Assembly: GCA_032433765.1 (NCBI GenBank)
Contig: JAVIAB010000160.1
Location: 32,205,121 to 32,269,120 of the forward strand
Length of the DNA stretch: 64,000 bases
Direction: 5' to 3'
DNA from: Megaustenia siamemsis
Lineage: Eukaryota > Mollusca > Gastropoda > Stylommatophora > Ariophantidae
The notes under the pieces were generated by a model that saw only the letters and a program-made list of their open reading frames with translations, was not told the origin of the DNA and did no database searches. Positions 54,431 to 64,000 of this stretch are shown here, one piece after another; position 1 is the first letter of the stretch; each line of letters starts with the position of its first letter. The position numbers and the translations under genes are program-made.

Positions 54431-54481
54431 AATGGCACTATGAAGCAAATAGAAGTGGATGGAAAATTTCATAATTTCCAG
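54431..54481 (+). CDS. candidate 51-nt micro-exon
   Basis: The segment is bounded by an acceptor (TTTACTTACAG) and a donor (CAG then GTAAGA). It is 51 nt (17 codons) and open only in frame 1 (NGTMKQIEVDGKFHNFQ), phase 0 at both ends. It may belong to the plus-strand gene seen at 61479-62797. Flanking exons were not identified. Confidence 0.3.
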
Positions 54482-56232
54482 GTAAGATTAAAGATGAATT
54501 TCAGATTAAAAAAAAAAATCTTTTTCACGATGCTCCGTGTGTTCAATGTGTAGCAAAATCACAAGAAACAGGTACGCTCCCTATTTAATGTTCAAATTTT
54601 CTGTTTATTTCTTTCCAATTCCCTCCCCTACATTACTCTCATTGTACTCCTCCTTGTTTTTCACTTTTCTACAATAATATAATAAATCTTGTAACACGAC
54701 TATACAGCTCCACCAGGTTTTGGGAACCCTTGCAGCCTTGCCTTTCGAGGCAGACCAAGAGTCACGTGACACTTTTCTTCTTGAAAACCTAAAAATAATA
54801 GACAAAACAAAATTGTTTTATTTAATTTTGCCGAAATATGCATATATATTTTTTATTACTTGTTATAAAATAGCAACAACAAAAAATTAACTATTTGTTA
54901 TAATATTTAATATTATAAATGAAATTGCACTACAAATGCATATTTATATCTTGTTATAAAATTTCGTTTCATTTGTTCAACTTTTATGCCACCACATAAA
55001 TTTCTTCATCATCTGCAATTACCTGTCCAGCAATCTGGGAGTCTGGAGTTGATTATCTGGTGTTTCTGTGTCTAATTCTGTTACACTTGTCCTTGTCACA
55101 ATGGGCTTGATAAATGGAAATGAAAATGATTTACTTTACAGCCCGTATATTGAGAATTATAACAATCGGTAATGGTTCTTGTCTCATTACTTCTAATTTA
55201 TTATTTTATAATATAAATATTCACATTGTTGTTTGTTTTTAATTTAACTCATCACTCAGACTCATCAATATAATATTATAATAAAAAATGATTCAATATT
55301 AATTATTATATATCATCAATCTCAGCATCTGTTTTTACAAAGTTAGTCTCATCATTCATCATATTCATCAATTTAATGAAATATTTCTGAAATTAAAGCC
55401 TTCTCAATCAATTACGGTCACTGTCATCGTATTTAACTATTTATAATTTATTGTGTTTAGATATTCATAAATTGAATAATTATATAATTCAATATTGTAA
55501 TAATTAATTTACAACAGTAGACGTAGTCGTAACTGTCGTAACCGAACCCATTGTTCAGAGATACTGATAGTAAGTTAATCACAATGTAGTGTCTGTAGCT
55601 GTAAATAGTATAACTAACTGCTATAACAGTTAGCGCCCTGAGCCACTGCCAGTTAATTTAACAATCAGTAACAGTCTGCTAACTAGTAACAAAGACGATT
55701 AAGTCTACTCTAATGAATGAGTCTCTAGACTCTACAAGTCTACAGAGTAGAGTAGTTAAAAAAAAACTCTTAATGTAAACGTTTGTAATTTTGAAAGAAC
55801 TCCATAGTCTGGCATAGGCACATTAACTTGACTTACTTACAAAGTAAGAGTTTCTTCAGTGATGGCAATTTATTTAAATGTTACAATTCCCTAAAGTTTC
55901 ATTATAAGTTTAGTTTACTTAGAAATATAAGAAAGCTTGTCAGTTTTTGTTGCATGTTTTATGTTTATAATATTGTTATTAATTGATTATTGTAATGACA
56001 GTAATGATTCTTTCATCTTTTACTGATAACTTATTAGTATCTTATGTATGAAATAAAATCATAATAATTAAAATGCACTTGTAATTTATTACTCAACTGA
56101 CACAGTATAATATGAGCATTCATCTATGTCAGCATGGTCCAACCCATAGACATGTATGTGATGTGGCCTTCTAGGCTCATATAACATTTGAGTGGCCTAT
56201 TGGCCTCTTCAGCGGTTTTCATTATTAATAGC
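54482..56232. other. AT-rich DNA
   Basis: About 1.75 kb without a supported exon or repeat. A minus-strand acceptor-like site near 54790 (TATTATTTTTAG) precedes open frames at 54790-54605 that were not judged reliable. Confidence 0.5.
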
Positions 56233-56244
56233 AGATAAATCAAT

Positions 56245-56513
56245 CTATCTATCTATTGTCCTTTCGAGCCGAAGACGGCACATAGGGCAGAACCACAATC
56301 TCAAAAACAGAAACCTTGCGTGCCAAAGTGGCACATATTGCAGAGATCACTGCTCTAAAATATATGGTGCTGTTTCCATAACAACATTTTTTACAATGAC
56401 AGCTTGTCAAGCCATCGATCAACCTCCTTAGTCGCCTCTTACGACATGCCTGGAAGGTCACAGTGTCACTATTCTTTACTTCCCTCATAATGAGGCCCCG
56501 GTAACACACAGGA
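56245..56513 (-). mobile_element. SINE D, full-length copy
   Basis: The copy is flanked by a 12-bp TSD, AGATAAATCAAT, at 56233-56244 and 56514-56525. It is very similar to 47874-48150, with the same 5' start. The 3' end, read on the minus strand, has CCCTATGTGCCGTCTTCGGC, then TCGAAAGGACAATAGATAG. It has the same tail as LINE C and a GCCG/CGGC stem around TCTT. Confidence 0.93.
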
Positions 56514-56525
56514 AGATAAATCAAT

Positions 56526-57188
56526 ACTATAAATTAAAATTTTTTGGTAATACAAAAATAAGTAATAAGTCCATCTTTTATGCAGGTTCTATATTTCCAA
56601 TGGCACAAAATACTCTGGATTCGTGTAACAGTGTGGCCCCTGATGAAAAGTGATAATACTTATGACTAGACTGGAGATTGAAAAGACTTTTACAACCACC
56701 TCTCCAAGAAAATCTTTAGATCTATCCAGTAATACTATTCTCGTGCGCGTGTGAAATTAGGTTACTGCAGGGGTCGGTCGAATCAAAGCCTGTAGGTGTG
56801 AAATTCTCAAATTGTTGCAAAAATCCAGACTACTGGTTGTTCTAGTGAGGATGGGTAGGTGCTAAGGAATTTTACTCTTCGGCCACACTGACAGTTGAAT
56901 CATGACTACTTCCAAAAACGACAAGAAAATGTTGATTGATTGGTTTTGGTAGAATGCTTGATGCTGGAACAAAGCTATAAATTTACTGGGAAGGACTATC
57001 TGAAGGGGTAGGTAAGATTGACCAATAAGACCGATCACCATCAAGTTTTATCCATGAATTTGGACGATACCAGAAAAAAATTATACAAAAAGTAAATTTA
57101 ATGGGAGTTGTCAGAGTAGTCAACATGCTCTCAGTTTTAAGTTTTTTTAATTTGACCCAAATTTACGGTACCATAATAAAATTTATAG
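56526..57188. other. non-coding DNA
   Basis: No supported feature. Confidence 0.5.
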
Positions 57189-57198
57189 CATCAAACAT

Positions 57199-57751
57199 CA
57201 TCATCATCATTGAGTGCCATCTCCGCAACGAAGGTTGGCTACCATGGAGCGCCATTCTGCTCTATCTCTTGCTTTGATGGTGCAGGTTGTCATCGGTTGA
57301 TTTGTCCATCTTTTGATGTTACTCGTCCATGTTAATCTTGGTCTGCCTCTGCCTCTTTTACCTTGTATTTTCGCCTCCAGGATTACTTTCAGTAGGCTGT
57401 TGTGTCTTTTAACATGGCCCAAGAATCGCATTTGTCTTGTTCTAATTGTGTTGAGAAGTTCTCTTTTCATTTTTAGTTGTTTTAAGACTTCATCGTTTGT
57501 TTTCTTTTCCTTCCGTCCAATTCTACCTATTCTTCTATATATCCACATTTCAAAGGCTTCAATTCTCTGTTCTGTTTTCTTGTCTAATGTCCATGTTTCA
57601 ACACCATATAGGAATATTGAGAAGATGTAACATTTTGCTATTCGTAGTTTTAGCTCTGGTGTTATTTGTTTTGATGTCAGTATGTCCTTCATGACATTAA
57701 AATTACTTTTTGCCATTCCTATTCTTTTGTTTATTTCAGTTGTACATTTTC
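57199..57751 (-). mobile_element. LINE family A, 5'-truncated copy with open frame
   Basis: The copy is flanked by a 10-bp TSD, CATCAAACAT, at 57189-57198 and 57752-57761. The minus-strand frame encodes FDGKCTTEINKRIGMAKSNF, then FLYGVETWTLDKKTEQRIEA, RFLGHVKRHNSLLKVILEAK and KRGRGRPRLTW without a break. It is the youngest family A copy here. Confidence 0.93.
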
Positions 57752-57837
57752 CATCAAACATAAATTCCTAAAAAATTTGACTTTTTTATGTGTTCAAACA
57801 CTGCATTGTTTAGTTTGTTTCCATTGCTGTTTGGTTT

Positions 57838-58139
57838 AAAAAGACCAATGAGGAAATTCTCAAAGCGACCAACACTAAAAGGGAGCTCCTAAAGAAACAA
57901 TCAACATTTTTCAGGCACATCATGAGAAGAGGAAAGTTGGAATACTTGGTTACAACAGGCAAAATAAAAGGAAAGAGAGATCGCAGATGACAAAGAGAGA
58001 AAATACTGGATAGCTTGGTGTCATGGTATGGAAAACAGTCAAATCAGAATTGATACAATTGCACTGTTGATAGAAGATTGTGGAAGGACATGATTTCCTA
58101 TGCCAACTGGTATGACTGGCACATGATGATGATGATTGC
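57838..58139 (+). mobile_element. LINE family B' 3' fragment
   Basis: Frames read KKTNEEILKATNTKRELLKK, then FFRHIMRRGKLEYLVTTGKI and KDMISYANWYD, ending in a GATGATGAT tail. One stop lies inside (GAT CGC AGA TGA). Confidence 0.85.
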
Positions 58140-58180
58140 TGTTTGAATTTTTTATTTTTTTATTTTGAAATTGTGAGATA

Positions 58181-59050
58181 CAGTCGAACCTGTCTAAGGC
58201 GACCATTCACGGGACTTTCAAAAACTGGTCCCATAGGACAGGTGGTCCTGCCTCACAGGTTTCACATAATAAATAGAGCGATAAAAATTTTTTTATCCTA
58301 AGCACTATGAAAACTAACCTGCAAATCAGCGTAATCCATGAGTAGAACATAGTGCACATGTCGGTCTACAATAGCCACTGGTTGGACACTTTTCATAAAA
58401 CACGATAGTTAAACACACACAAATATTTTGTCGAATCACTGATATTCGTTCTTCCAGCGTTAATGCTTTTGGTTTTACACTTTTGACACTGGCCATTTCC
58501 TATATTGTGTGTAACACTTTTAAAATCCACAAAAATAATTCACTGAGATACTGTACATGTACGTGAATACATTCTAAGCGGGCAATGACTAATTCTTTAG
58601 TTAATTCCTGTAATTTATACGGGCCACGCAATGGTCTACTCTGGTCTAGACGGAACCGCGAAGTGATGTCACTTCACGAATCATAGATCTCTGTCTGCCG
58701 TGTTTCTCACACCAGTATTGACTGATAAACGTAACACGTCCCACTGTAATCTGGGACTCACTAAATACGGGAAAACTTCGACACCTGAAGACACCTGTGT
58801 CGATCGTTTATGGCTCCCAGCGAGACGGAGAAGTACTGGCTGGTCAGTGTATCGTTATCAGTGTTACCCGCGTGTCGTAAACGGGATAAATAACATTGGC
58901 GGCGGTTAATTAGCCTGGTCTCTGGTCGCGTCATACGGTGAGCGCCGTAATCAGTGTTAGCATATAGTAAAAAACTCGGGGAAATTGTAGACCCGGTCCT
59001 ATAACCAGGGAAACGCTTTAAACAGGTGGTCCTAAGACCAGGTTCGACTG
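58181..59050. mobile_element. non-autonomous pogo/mariner-like DNA transposon
   Basis: The element begins CAGTCGAACCTG and ends CAGGTTCGACTG, a 12-bp perfect terminal inverted repeat that continues imperfectly (GGACCACCTGT near the right end against the left GGCGACCATTC). TA dinucleotides flank it at 58179-58180 and 59051-59052. The 870-bp interior has no transposase. CAGTCGAAC-type ends with TA targets are known from pogo/Tigger elements. Confidence 0.8.
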
Positions 59051-59052
59051 TA

Positions 59053-60087
59053 CATTGTTTAATGTGAATAAAAATTGACATTTTTCAAGAAATTTGTAGT
59101 TTTTCCTTTTTATTTTTTACTGTGACCTGGGAAATTTCCAGGTTATCTGCAAACATCAAACAACTCTTTGTGACTCAGAAACACATCAAATAACGTTATA
59201 CATACTCACAGACATGCAGCGACTGTAGCGATAGATATTGTAAAATGTCTGGTCCACGAGGTGAAACTCAGATCATAAATCAACCTGAACCAGGAATTTC
59301 GAGTCCCTGTGTTTTGCCTAGTGTGAACACATTGGGACTCTGTCAAGAGTTCAGGGAAATTATTATTTTTAGAGCACACAATGTTACATTTAGGTGGTAG
59401 TAATTTTTACTACGCTATCATAACTGCTGGAGAATTACAGTTAGGTATCGTAATTGAGGGTAAAAAAGTAGATTTGGAGCTTGCAGATTTTTTTAGTTTG
59501 ACAGTTCACAGAGAATTTTAAAGTTCAAAGCTGAAGGAGTTTTAGGACATTGAGTAAATTCTTTGATGTTCTCATTTGTTTTTAATAATAAATTACTTGT
59601 CTGCTTGTAAATGTTATATTCCTATTTGATTATCTTTATCTGTACATGCACACTCTCAGATATATATGGCCCTTTTCATCTTATTAGATGGTCTAGTGGA
59701 GGCTATTGTGAATTTTTTTTGTGAGGTTTAGTTTTTGTCGAACAGCTTCTCTTGTGGCTAATTCTACCAATGTTTGACAAACACACACGGCCACAGAATG
59801 AACAAGTCAGGCCCACTGATCCACAGGGTTTTCCATCCTTAATTTATTTAAAAAACTCAACAAAGCCATCAGATCAGATTCAGATCATTTTCAAATTTCA
59901 CACACTTATGACAAATGCACAGTAAATCAAAATAACCATACTCTTTACTAGATCTTAGCTATTTTATTGACTCATATTTGCAATTTATTATGATTATTAT
60001 GAACATTATGTTATTTTGCATATTCTTGACCGTAAAAAGTAAGTTAAAGAAACAGATTGATATATTTTAACAGATTATCTAATACCC
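59053..60087. other. AT-rich DNA
   Basis: No convincing gene. An ATG at 59244 opens a 51-codon frame (MSGPRGETQIINQPEPGISS...) with a good internal donor (CCACGAG then GTGAAA). That could be a first exon, but its phase does not match the exon at 61479. Confidence 0.4.
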
Positions 60088-60102
60088 ATATTATTCAAAT
60101 AT

Positions 60103-60364
60103 GGGAGCCGCGATAGCTCAGTGGTTAGTGAACTGGACTACAAAGGACAAGAGGTAGGATTCGATCCCAACCGACGGCTTCTGCTTCACCCAGCCTTTAA
60201 TGGGTACTGGATTTTTTTCTGGAAAGTAAAGCGGCACGGGCGTAATACCAACCATGTTACCCCAAAAATCATGTGCCTAGGGTCTGTAAAATTTATGGTC
60301 ACTAACACCATATTTCCTATACGCCACTTGGCGTGACGGGGGTACTTTACTACTTTTTACTTTT
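60103..60364 (+). mobile_element. SINE S, full-length copy
   Basis: The copy is flanked by a 15-bp TSD, ATATTATTCAAATAT, at 60088-60102 and 60365-60379. The head is GGGAGCCGCGATAGCTCAGT (A box near 60114), the B box GGATTCGATCCC (near 60156), the body as in other copies, and the 3' end TACTTTACTACTTTTTAC. It is the cleanest SINE S in the window. Confidence 0.95.
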
Positions 60365-60469
60365 ATATTATTCAAATATATGTTTTTATTGCCTTGGTAT
60401 AATCACATAATCTGTATATTAAATAGTTATACAGTGCTACATAGCTGAATCCATCAGTGTCAGCATAAC

Positions 60470-60730
60470 AATCAAATTTGAATGAAATAGGTACAACCAG
60501 CCTATGCCACTGTACACTGGACAATATGACTACAAAACATGTTCTACAGGATTGTCCCCAGTACACAGACCTGAGAAGAGCAATGTGGTCCACGCCCACC
60601 TCCCTGGAAGAAAAACTATATGGGGCAATTGATTCGCTTAAACAGACAGCTGACTTCATGAGAGAGTCTGGAATCTTACTCTGATTGAGTCTGGAATCTT
60701 ACTCTGATTGAGTCTTGATCGCAGAGAGAG
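60470..60730 (+). mobile_element. RNase H-type LINE G 3' end
   Basis: The frame encodes NEIGTTSLCHCTLDNMTTKH, then VLQDCPQYTDLRRAMW and DSLKQTADFMRESGILL to a stop at 60682-60684. The C-x-C, H, C zinc pattern is complete. A 21-bp tail duplication (GAGTCTGGAATCTTACTCTG) follows. Confidence 0.8.
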
Positions 60731-60765
60731 AGAGAGTGAACTTTCACTACTTTGTACTAGCCAAT

Positions 60766-61041
60766 CTATCTATTGACCTTTCGAGCCGTAACCGGCCCAT
60801 AGGGCGTAGACCAAGATACACCTTCTCCTATATGAATTTTTGTTCTAGCAGTTTTCTTTTAAAGATATTTTATCAAATCTCGCCATCTGTCTCTGTTCTG
60901 TGCAAGCAGTTCTATCTCATTGAGGGAGCCGATTCCTGCTGCTCTTGCCTCTCTCATCAATGTTCTTCTCAGTGTCTCCCTGGGTCTTCCTCTTTTTCTT
61001 TTACCTGTTGTTTCCCATATGAGGGCTTGCTTTGCTATTCA
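60766..61041 (-). mobile_element. LINE family C copy 3, 276-bp 3' end
   Basis: The copy is flanked by an 11-bp TSD, TACTAGCCAAT, at 60755-60765 and 61042-61052. It is almost identical to the last 270 bp of copy 2, including the stem-loop and GATAG tail. A third recent insertion of the same family. Confidence 0.95.
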
Positions 61042-61052
61042 TACTAGCCAAT

Positions 61053-61478
61053 GCTGTTCTCATATTTCTTCTTTAGACGGTCCACATGCATTTTGTGATA
61101 TAAATTTTACTAACTGGGTCAGTTACTTTTTAAATTATGCCATACAGCCCCCTGTCCTTGGCACGACCTCCCAGAAAATCTGATCAACTTTCACTCAGTC
61201 AATGAATTAACACATAAGCTAAATACATTTCGGCCTCAACAATGTGTGAATGGTAACTATAAGTAGTCATTATTTAGTATGTGAACAGCAATTTGAGCTA
61301 AGAAGATGAGCATTCGTTAAACACAGAAAAATCAGCATAAGAAAAAGTTGAAATGTAAAGATAATGAAGAAAGTTGTTAACTTTGGTTCAATGTAAAATG
61401 TGTTTTGTCAAGAGTAAATGAAGAAGATATAAATAATTTGAATAATATCAAAATATAAAATGTTTATTTCATTTTTAG
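61053..61478 (+). other. intron sequence before the first exon of the right-edge gene
   Basis: AT-rich with no other feature. It ends in a TTATTTCATTTTTAG acceptor. Confidence 0.5.
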
Positions 61479-61654
61479 TCATGTGGAAAATCATACCTCT
61501 ACCGATGAGGATGACTCAGATGTGCAATCAGTTCACAGTCACCATCAAACTAGACATCACCCTCGTACAGTTCGTCAACATGTCTCTGTGTCACAAGAGA
61601 ATTTGGCCCATGGTCGTTGGAGAGGTGTTCGTCGTTCTAGGCGTATTGACAACT
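61479..61654 (+). CDS. internal exon of an unrecognised acidic/His-rich then Arg-rich protein
   Basis: The exon lies between the acceptor CATTTTTAG and the donor GTAAGT. It is open in one frame with entry in phase 2 and exit in phase 1. It encodes HVENHTSTDEDDSDVQSVHS, then HHQTRHHPRTVRQHVSVSQE and GRWRGVRRSRRID. The RRSRR cluster could act in nuclear import or nucleic-acid binding. Its exit phase fits the next exon (62676). I do not recognise the family, and no start codon is visible in this exon. Confidence 0.7.
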
Positions 61655-62675
61655 GTAAGTGCTAATTTTACAATTATAAATTTTACAATTTGAAAACACT
61701 TTTGAACATCACAATATAGACTTGATGGTTTGTAAACAAAGTTTATGCTATAGGATTAGTTCATTGGGAGAGTCAGTGTTATTTAGTTAGTGTGCTGGCT
61801 GTATTACAAATTGAGTATTGGTTCAATCACAGCCTGACACTCTTGAACTGACAGAATTGAAAAAATAGTGGGTACCTGGCTTGCAGAGCCAGGGAAGGTA
61901 ATAATATCACTGGTTCCCTAAGCTCAAAATATGATAGAGTTTAGCACTTCACTCACCTATGATATTATTTATATGGAATATCTTTTACCTTTTATTTCAG
62001 CTCATCACTAATTCTTTAGACTAGAGATTCTTTATCAAAATAGAAAACAGTTCTCATTCACTGAAATAATGAATGCAAAACAAAATGTTGAGTTAATCTC
62101 TGTACACTAACAGATCATAGGTAAATCACCTTCATTGCACTCTACCATTATTTGATTCCAGTTTGATAATTATCCTTACTGCATCCATTTCCTTGTTTTA
62201 TGCTATTTCTAATTTATGTTTCTGAAATTTGGTTGTAAAGTTGAGTTGCCTTACCTCAGGTTTCTCTGTTTTTCTAATGCTTTACCTCAAGCCATTCTGT
62301 CACATTTCATGGTTAGATCTATGTATCTATTTTTTCAGACCATACTTCTCTTCTGACTTCTCTTTTTTTCCTAACGCTTGACTCCAACACATACTCTACT
62401 CTAAAATGACCTTAAACTGCAACATTATGGCTAATCTACTTTATTTCACTCCTTTTGGTTCAAAATTTAGGCTTTTCTATTTTATTTATTCTTGGACTTT
62501 GACTCCACCCATCACAGCTCTGCTTCTTGCAATTATGTCTGTTCATTTTCAGCCCAGGCTGAATACGACAGCTCATATACAATCTTCCATGTCATATTTT
62601 TAACCTTATATTATAAAGCACCACAAGTGAATTAGCTGAAAACTAGTTAATTTGTGTGTTCTTCTTTGTTTGCAG
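61655..62675 (+). other. intron with a tRNA-type SINE remnant
   Basis: At 61765-61945 a B-box-like GGTTCAATCAC is followed by a GGTACCTGGCTTGCAGAGCC body, as in the remnant at 31150-31300. The rest shows no feature. Confidence 0.5.
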
Positions 62676-62797
62676 TGAAGTATTTAATTAATTTGCAAGA
62701 GAAAGATGAAGACATCGTGACAAATGATCCATCATCAACTTTTGAACCCAGTTCAACATTGTTTGAAGAGCTGTTGGATAACCCAGACAAAATGGAG
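62676..62797 (+). CDS. next internal exon of the same protein
   Basis: After the acceptor TTTGTTTGCAG, two bases complete a Leu codon from the previous exon. The frame reads KYLINLQEKDEDIVTNDPSS, then TFEPSSTLFEELLDNPDKME, and ends in phase 0 at the donor GTTAGT. It is Asp/Glu/Ser-rich with two amphipathic stretches. The protein continues beyond this exon, probably beyond the window. Confidence 0.7.
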
Positions 62798-63039
62798 GTT
62801 AGTGACATTTTATTGTATATTATTTAATTTTCTTAATACACTGAATTTGTTCATGTTCATTTTTTATTTCATGAAATTATTTGAAGCCGTTGAGAATTTG
62901 TTCATACATATTTTTCTTGTATGAGTTTAGAAATTGTAATTACAGAGAAATTATGCTGATTTTATGTACCAGGATAAAATACTAAATAGAATCATCCTGG
63001 AGAAACTGAAAGAGACCATAGAGAAGCATTTCAGAGACA

Positions 63040-63345
63040 TCATCATCATGTGCCATACCGGTAGGCGTAGGCGATCATGTCCTTCCACAATCTTCTATCT
63101 ACAGTGCATCGTATCAGTTCTGTTGTTGACTGCTTTCCATGCCTTGACATCAAGCCATCTAGTATTTTCTCTCTTTGTCATCCGCGATCTCTCTTTCCTT
63201 TTATTTTGCCAGTTGTAACCAAGTATTCCAACTTTCCTCTTCTCATGATGTGCCTGAAAAATGTTGATTGTTTCTTTCTGATGTTTTTTAGGAGCTGCCT
63301 TTTTGTATAGATTTGTTGCATAAGATTTTTTTCATTTTCTGAAAT
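63040..63345 (-). mobile_element. LINE family B' 3' fragment
   Basis: This matches 32139-32400 and 22119-22350 in the same orientation (ATCATCATGTGCCATACCGG start on the plus strand). It ends abruptly at TTTTGTATAGATTTGTTGCA. Confidence 0.88.
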
Positions 63346-63621
63346 GCTATTTTTTCACAGACAAACAAGTGGAAAATAACCTATTTACTATAACTATACT
63401 TATATTACTTGAACAAAACTTGGAATTACAGTCCCCTCTTTATATTGGATTTGCAACTTTCACTGGGTGCTGGAGATTGTTTATCCGGAGTTGCAATGTT
63501 CTATCTCTCTGTATATACTTACGGATGTTTTTTCCTGAAACAGGAATAAGTAGACCCTGGCTTCTAATTTCTTCATTGTTGTTACAAGTGACAAATTGTT
63601 GGAGCAACAAATCAGTTTATT
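63346..63621 (+). other. intron sequence
   Basis: No supported feature; a likely intron of the right-edge gene. Confidence 0.4.
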
Positions 63622-64000
63622 AGGGTACACCGCACCATTCACCACAGTAGAACAAAATATATTAATGAAACAAATGCATACTTAACAAGCTCTGTGCATT
63701 AGGGTACATCACACCATTCACCACAGTAGAAAAATATATTAATGAAACAAATGCATACTTCACAAGCTCTGCATTATGGTACATCACACCATTCACCACA
63801 GTAGAAAAAAATATATTAATGAAACAAATGCATACTTCACAAGCTCTGCATTATGGTACATCACACCATTCACCACAGTAGAAAAAAATATATTAATGAA
63901 ACAAATGCATACTTCACAAGCTCTGTGCATTAGGGTACATCACACCATTCACCACAGTAGAAAAATCTGTTAATGAAACAAATGCATACTTCACAAGCTC
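63622..64000. repeat. minisatellite of about 77-79 bp, cut by the window edge
   Basis: The unit includes GGTACATCACACCATTCACC, then ACAGTAGAAAAA, ATATATTAATGAAACAAATG and CATACTTCACAAGCTCT. Nearly five copies are visible, with a TGCATTAGGG / TGCATTATGG alternation. Confidence 0.97.

Noticed and set aside
58761..59081. 106-codon minus-strand open frame
   Set aside because: Lies inside the non-autonomous DNA transposon with no transposase motifs and ends in its terminal repeat.
59244..59400. First coding exon of the right-edge gene (frame starting MSGPRGETQ)
   Set aside because: The internal donor leaves phase 1 whereas the exon at 61479 needs phase 2, so a direct join fails; kept only as a note.
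60110..60175. Functional tRNA gene on the plus strand
   Set aside because: The same head occurs in many SINE S copies followed by the SINE body; it is a SINE promoter.

Overview
The window is eukaryotic nuclear DNA from an invertebrate. It has short phase-consistent exons in long AT-rich introns, and many young LINE and SINE insertions with target-site duplications (TSDs). Eight large minisatellite arrays are also present. LINE and tRNA-SINE types of this sort are common in molluscs, and a gastropod-like mollusc is my best guess. That is an inference from general character, not from a search.

The best-supported gene is SARAF/TMEM66 (+ strand, about 1.1-15.6 kb). It encodes the ER membrane regulator of store-operated calcium entry. 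Seven coding exons can be traced with matching splice sites and phases: 4423-4501, 6542-6648, 7400-7489, 9221-9331, 10278-10354, 12715-12877 and 15268-15584. A probable untranslated first exon ends at 1531. Exon 6 carries an apparent 1-nt deletion, so the frame is broken just after the transmembrane helix. Introns 1, 3, 5 and 6 contain LINE insertions. The two in introns 5 and 6 are near-identical copies of one family in opposite orientation flanking exon 6.

From about 16 to 26 kb there is a candidate solo LTR, a degraded region, and two RNase H-bearing LINEs, one with a second LINE nested in it. A minus-strand gene of unknown function is suggested by a first exon at 45145-44967 and a last exon at 26378-25913. 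These join in frame across a repeat-filled 18.6-kb gap. Other minus-strand exon candidates lie at 33958-33863 and 51879-51650. Between 29 and 54 kb the DNA is mainly minisatellites (units 29-47 bp), tRNA-derived SINEs, LINE tails and one intact IS630/Tc1/mariner-type transposase ORF (49954-51231). The end of the window (61479-62797) holds two consecutive internal exons of an unrecognised acidic/His-rich, then Arg-rich, plus-strand protein. A pogo/mariner-like non-autonomous DNA transposon (58181-59050) and an unfinished minisatellite at the right edge complete the layout.

The most interesting signals concern mobile DNA. (1) A SINE family and an RTE-like LINE family share the same roughly 45-nt 3' tail, including a small stem-loop and a GATA-type tail, which suggests the SINE is mobilised by that LINE. 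(2) An inverted LINE pair surrounds a SARAF coding exon. (3) A two-headed tRNA SINE is bounded by a single TSD. (4) Two near-perfect foldbacks each have a 7-nt loop. All coordinates were read by eye; repeat edges without a stated TSD are approximate.
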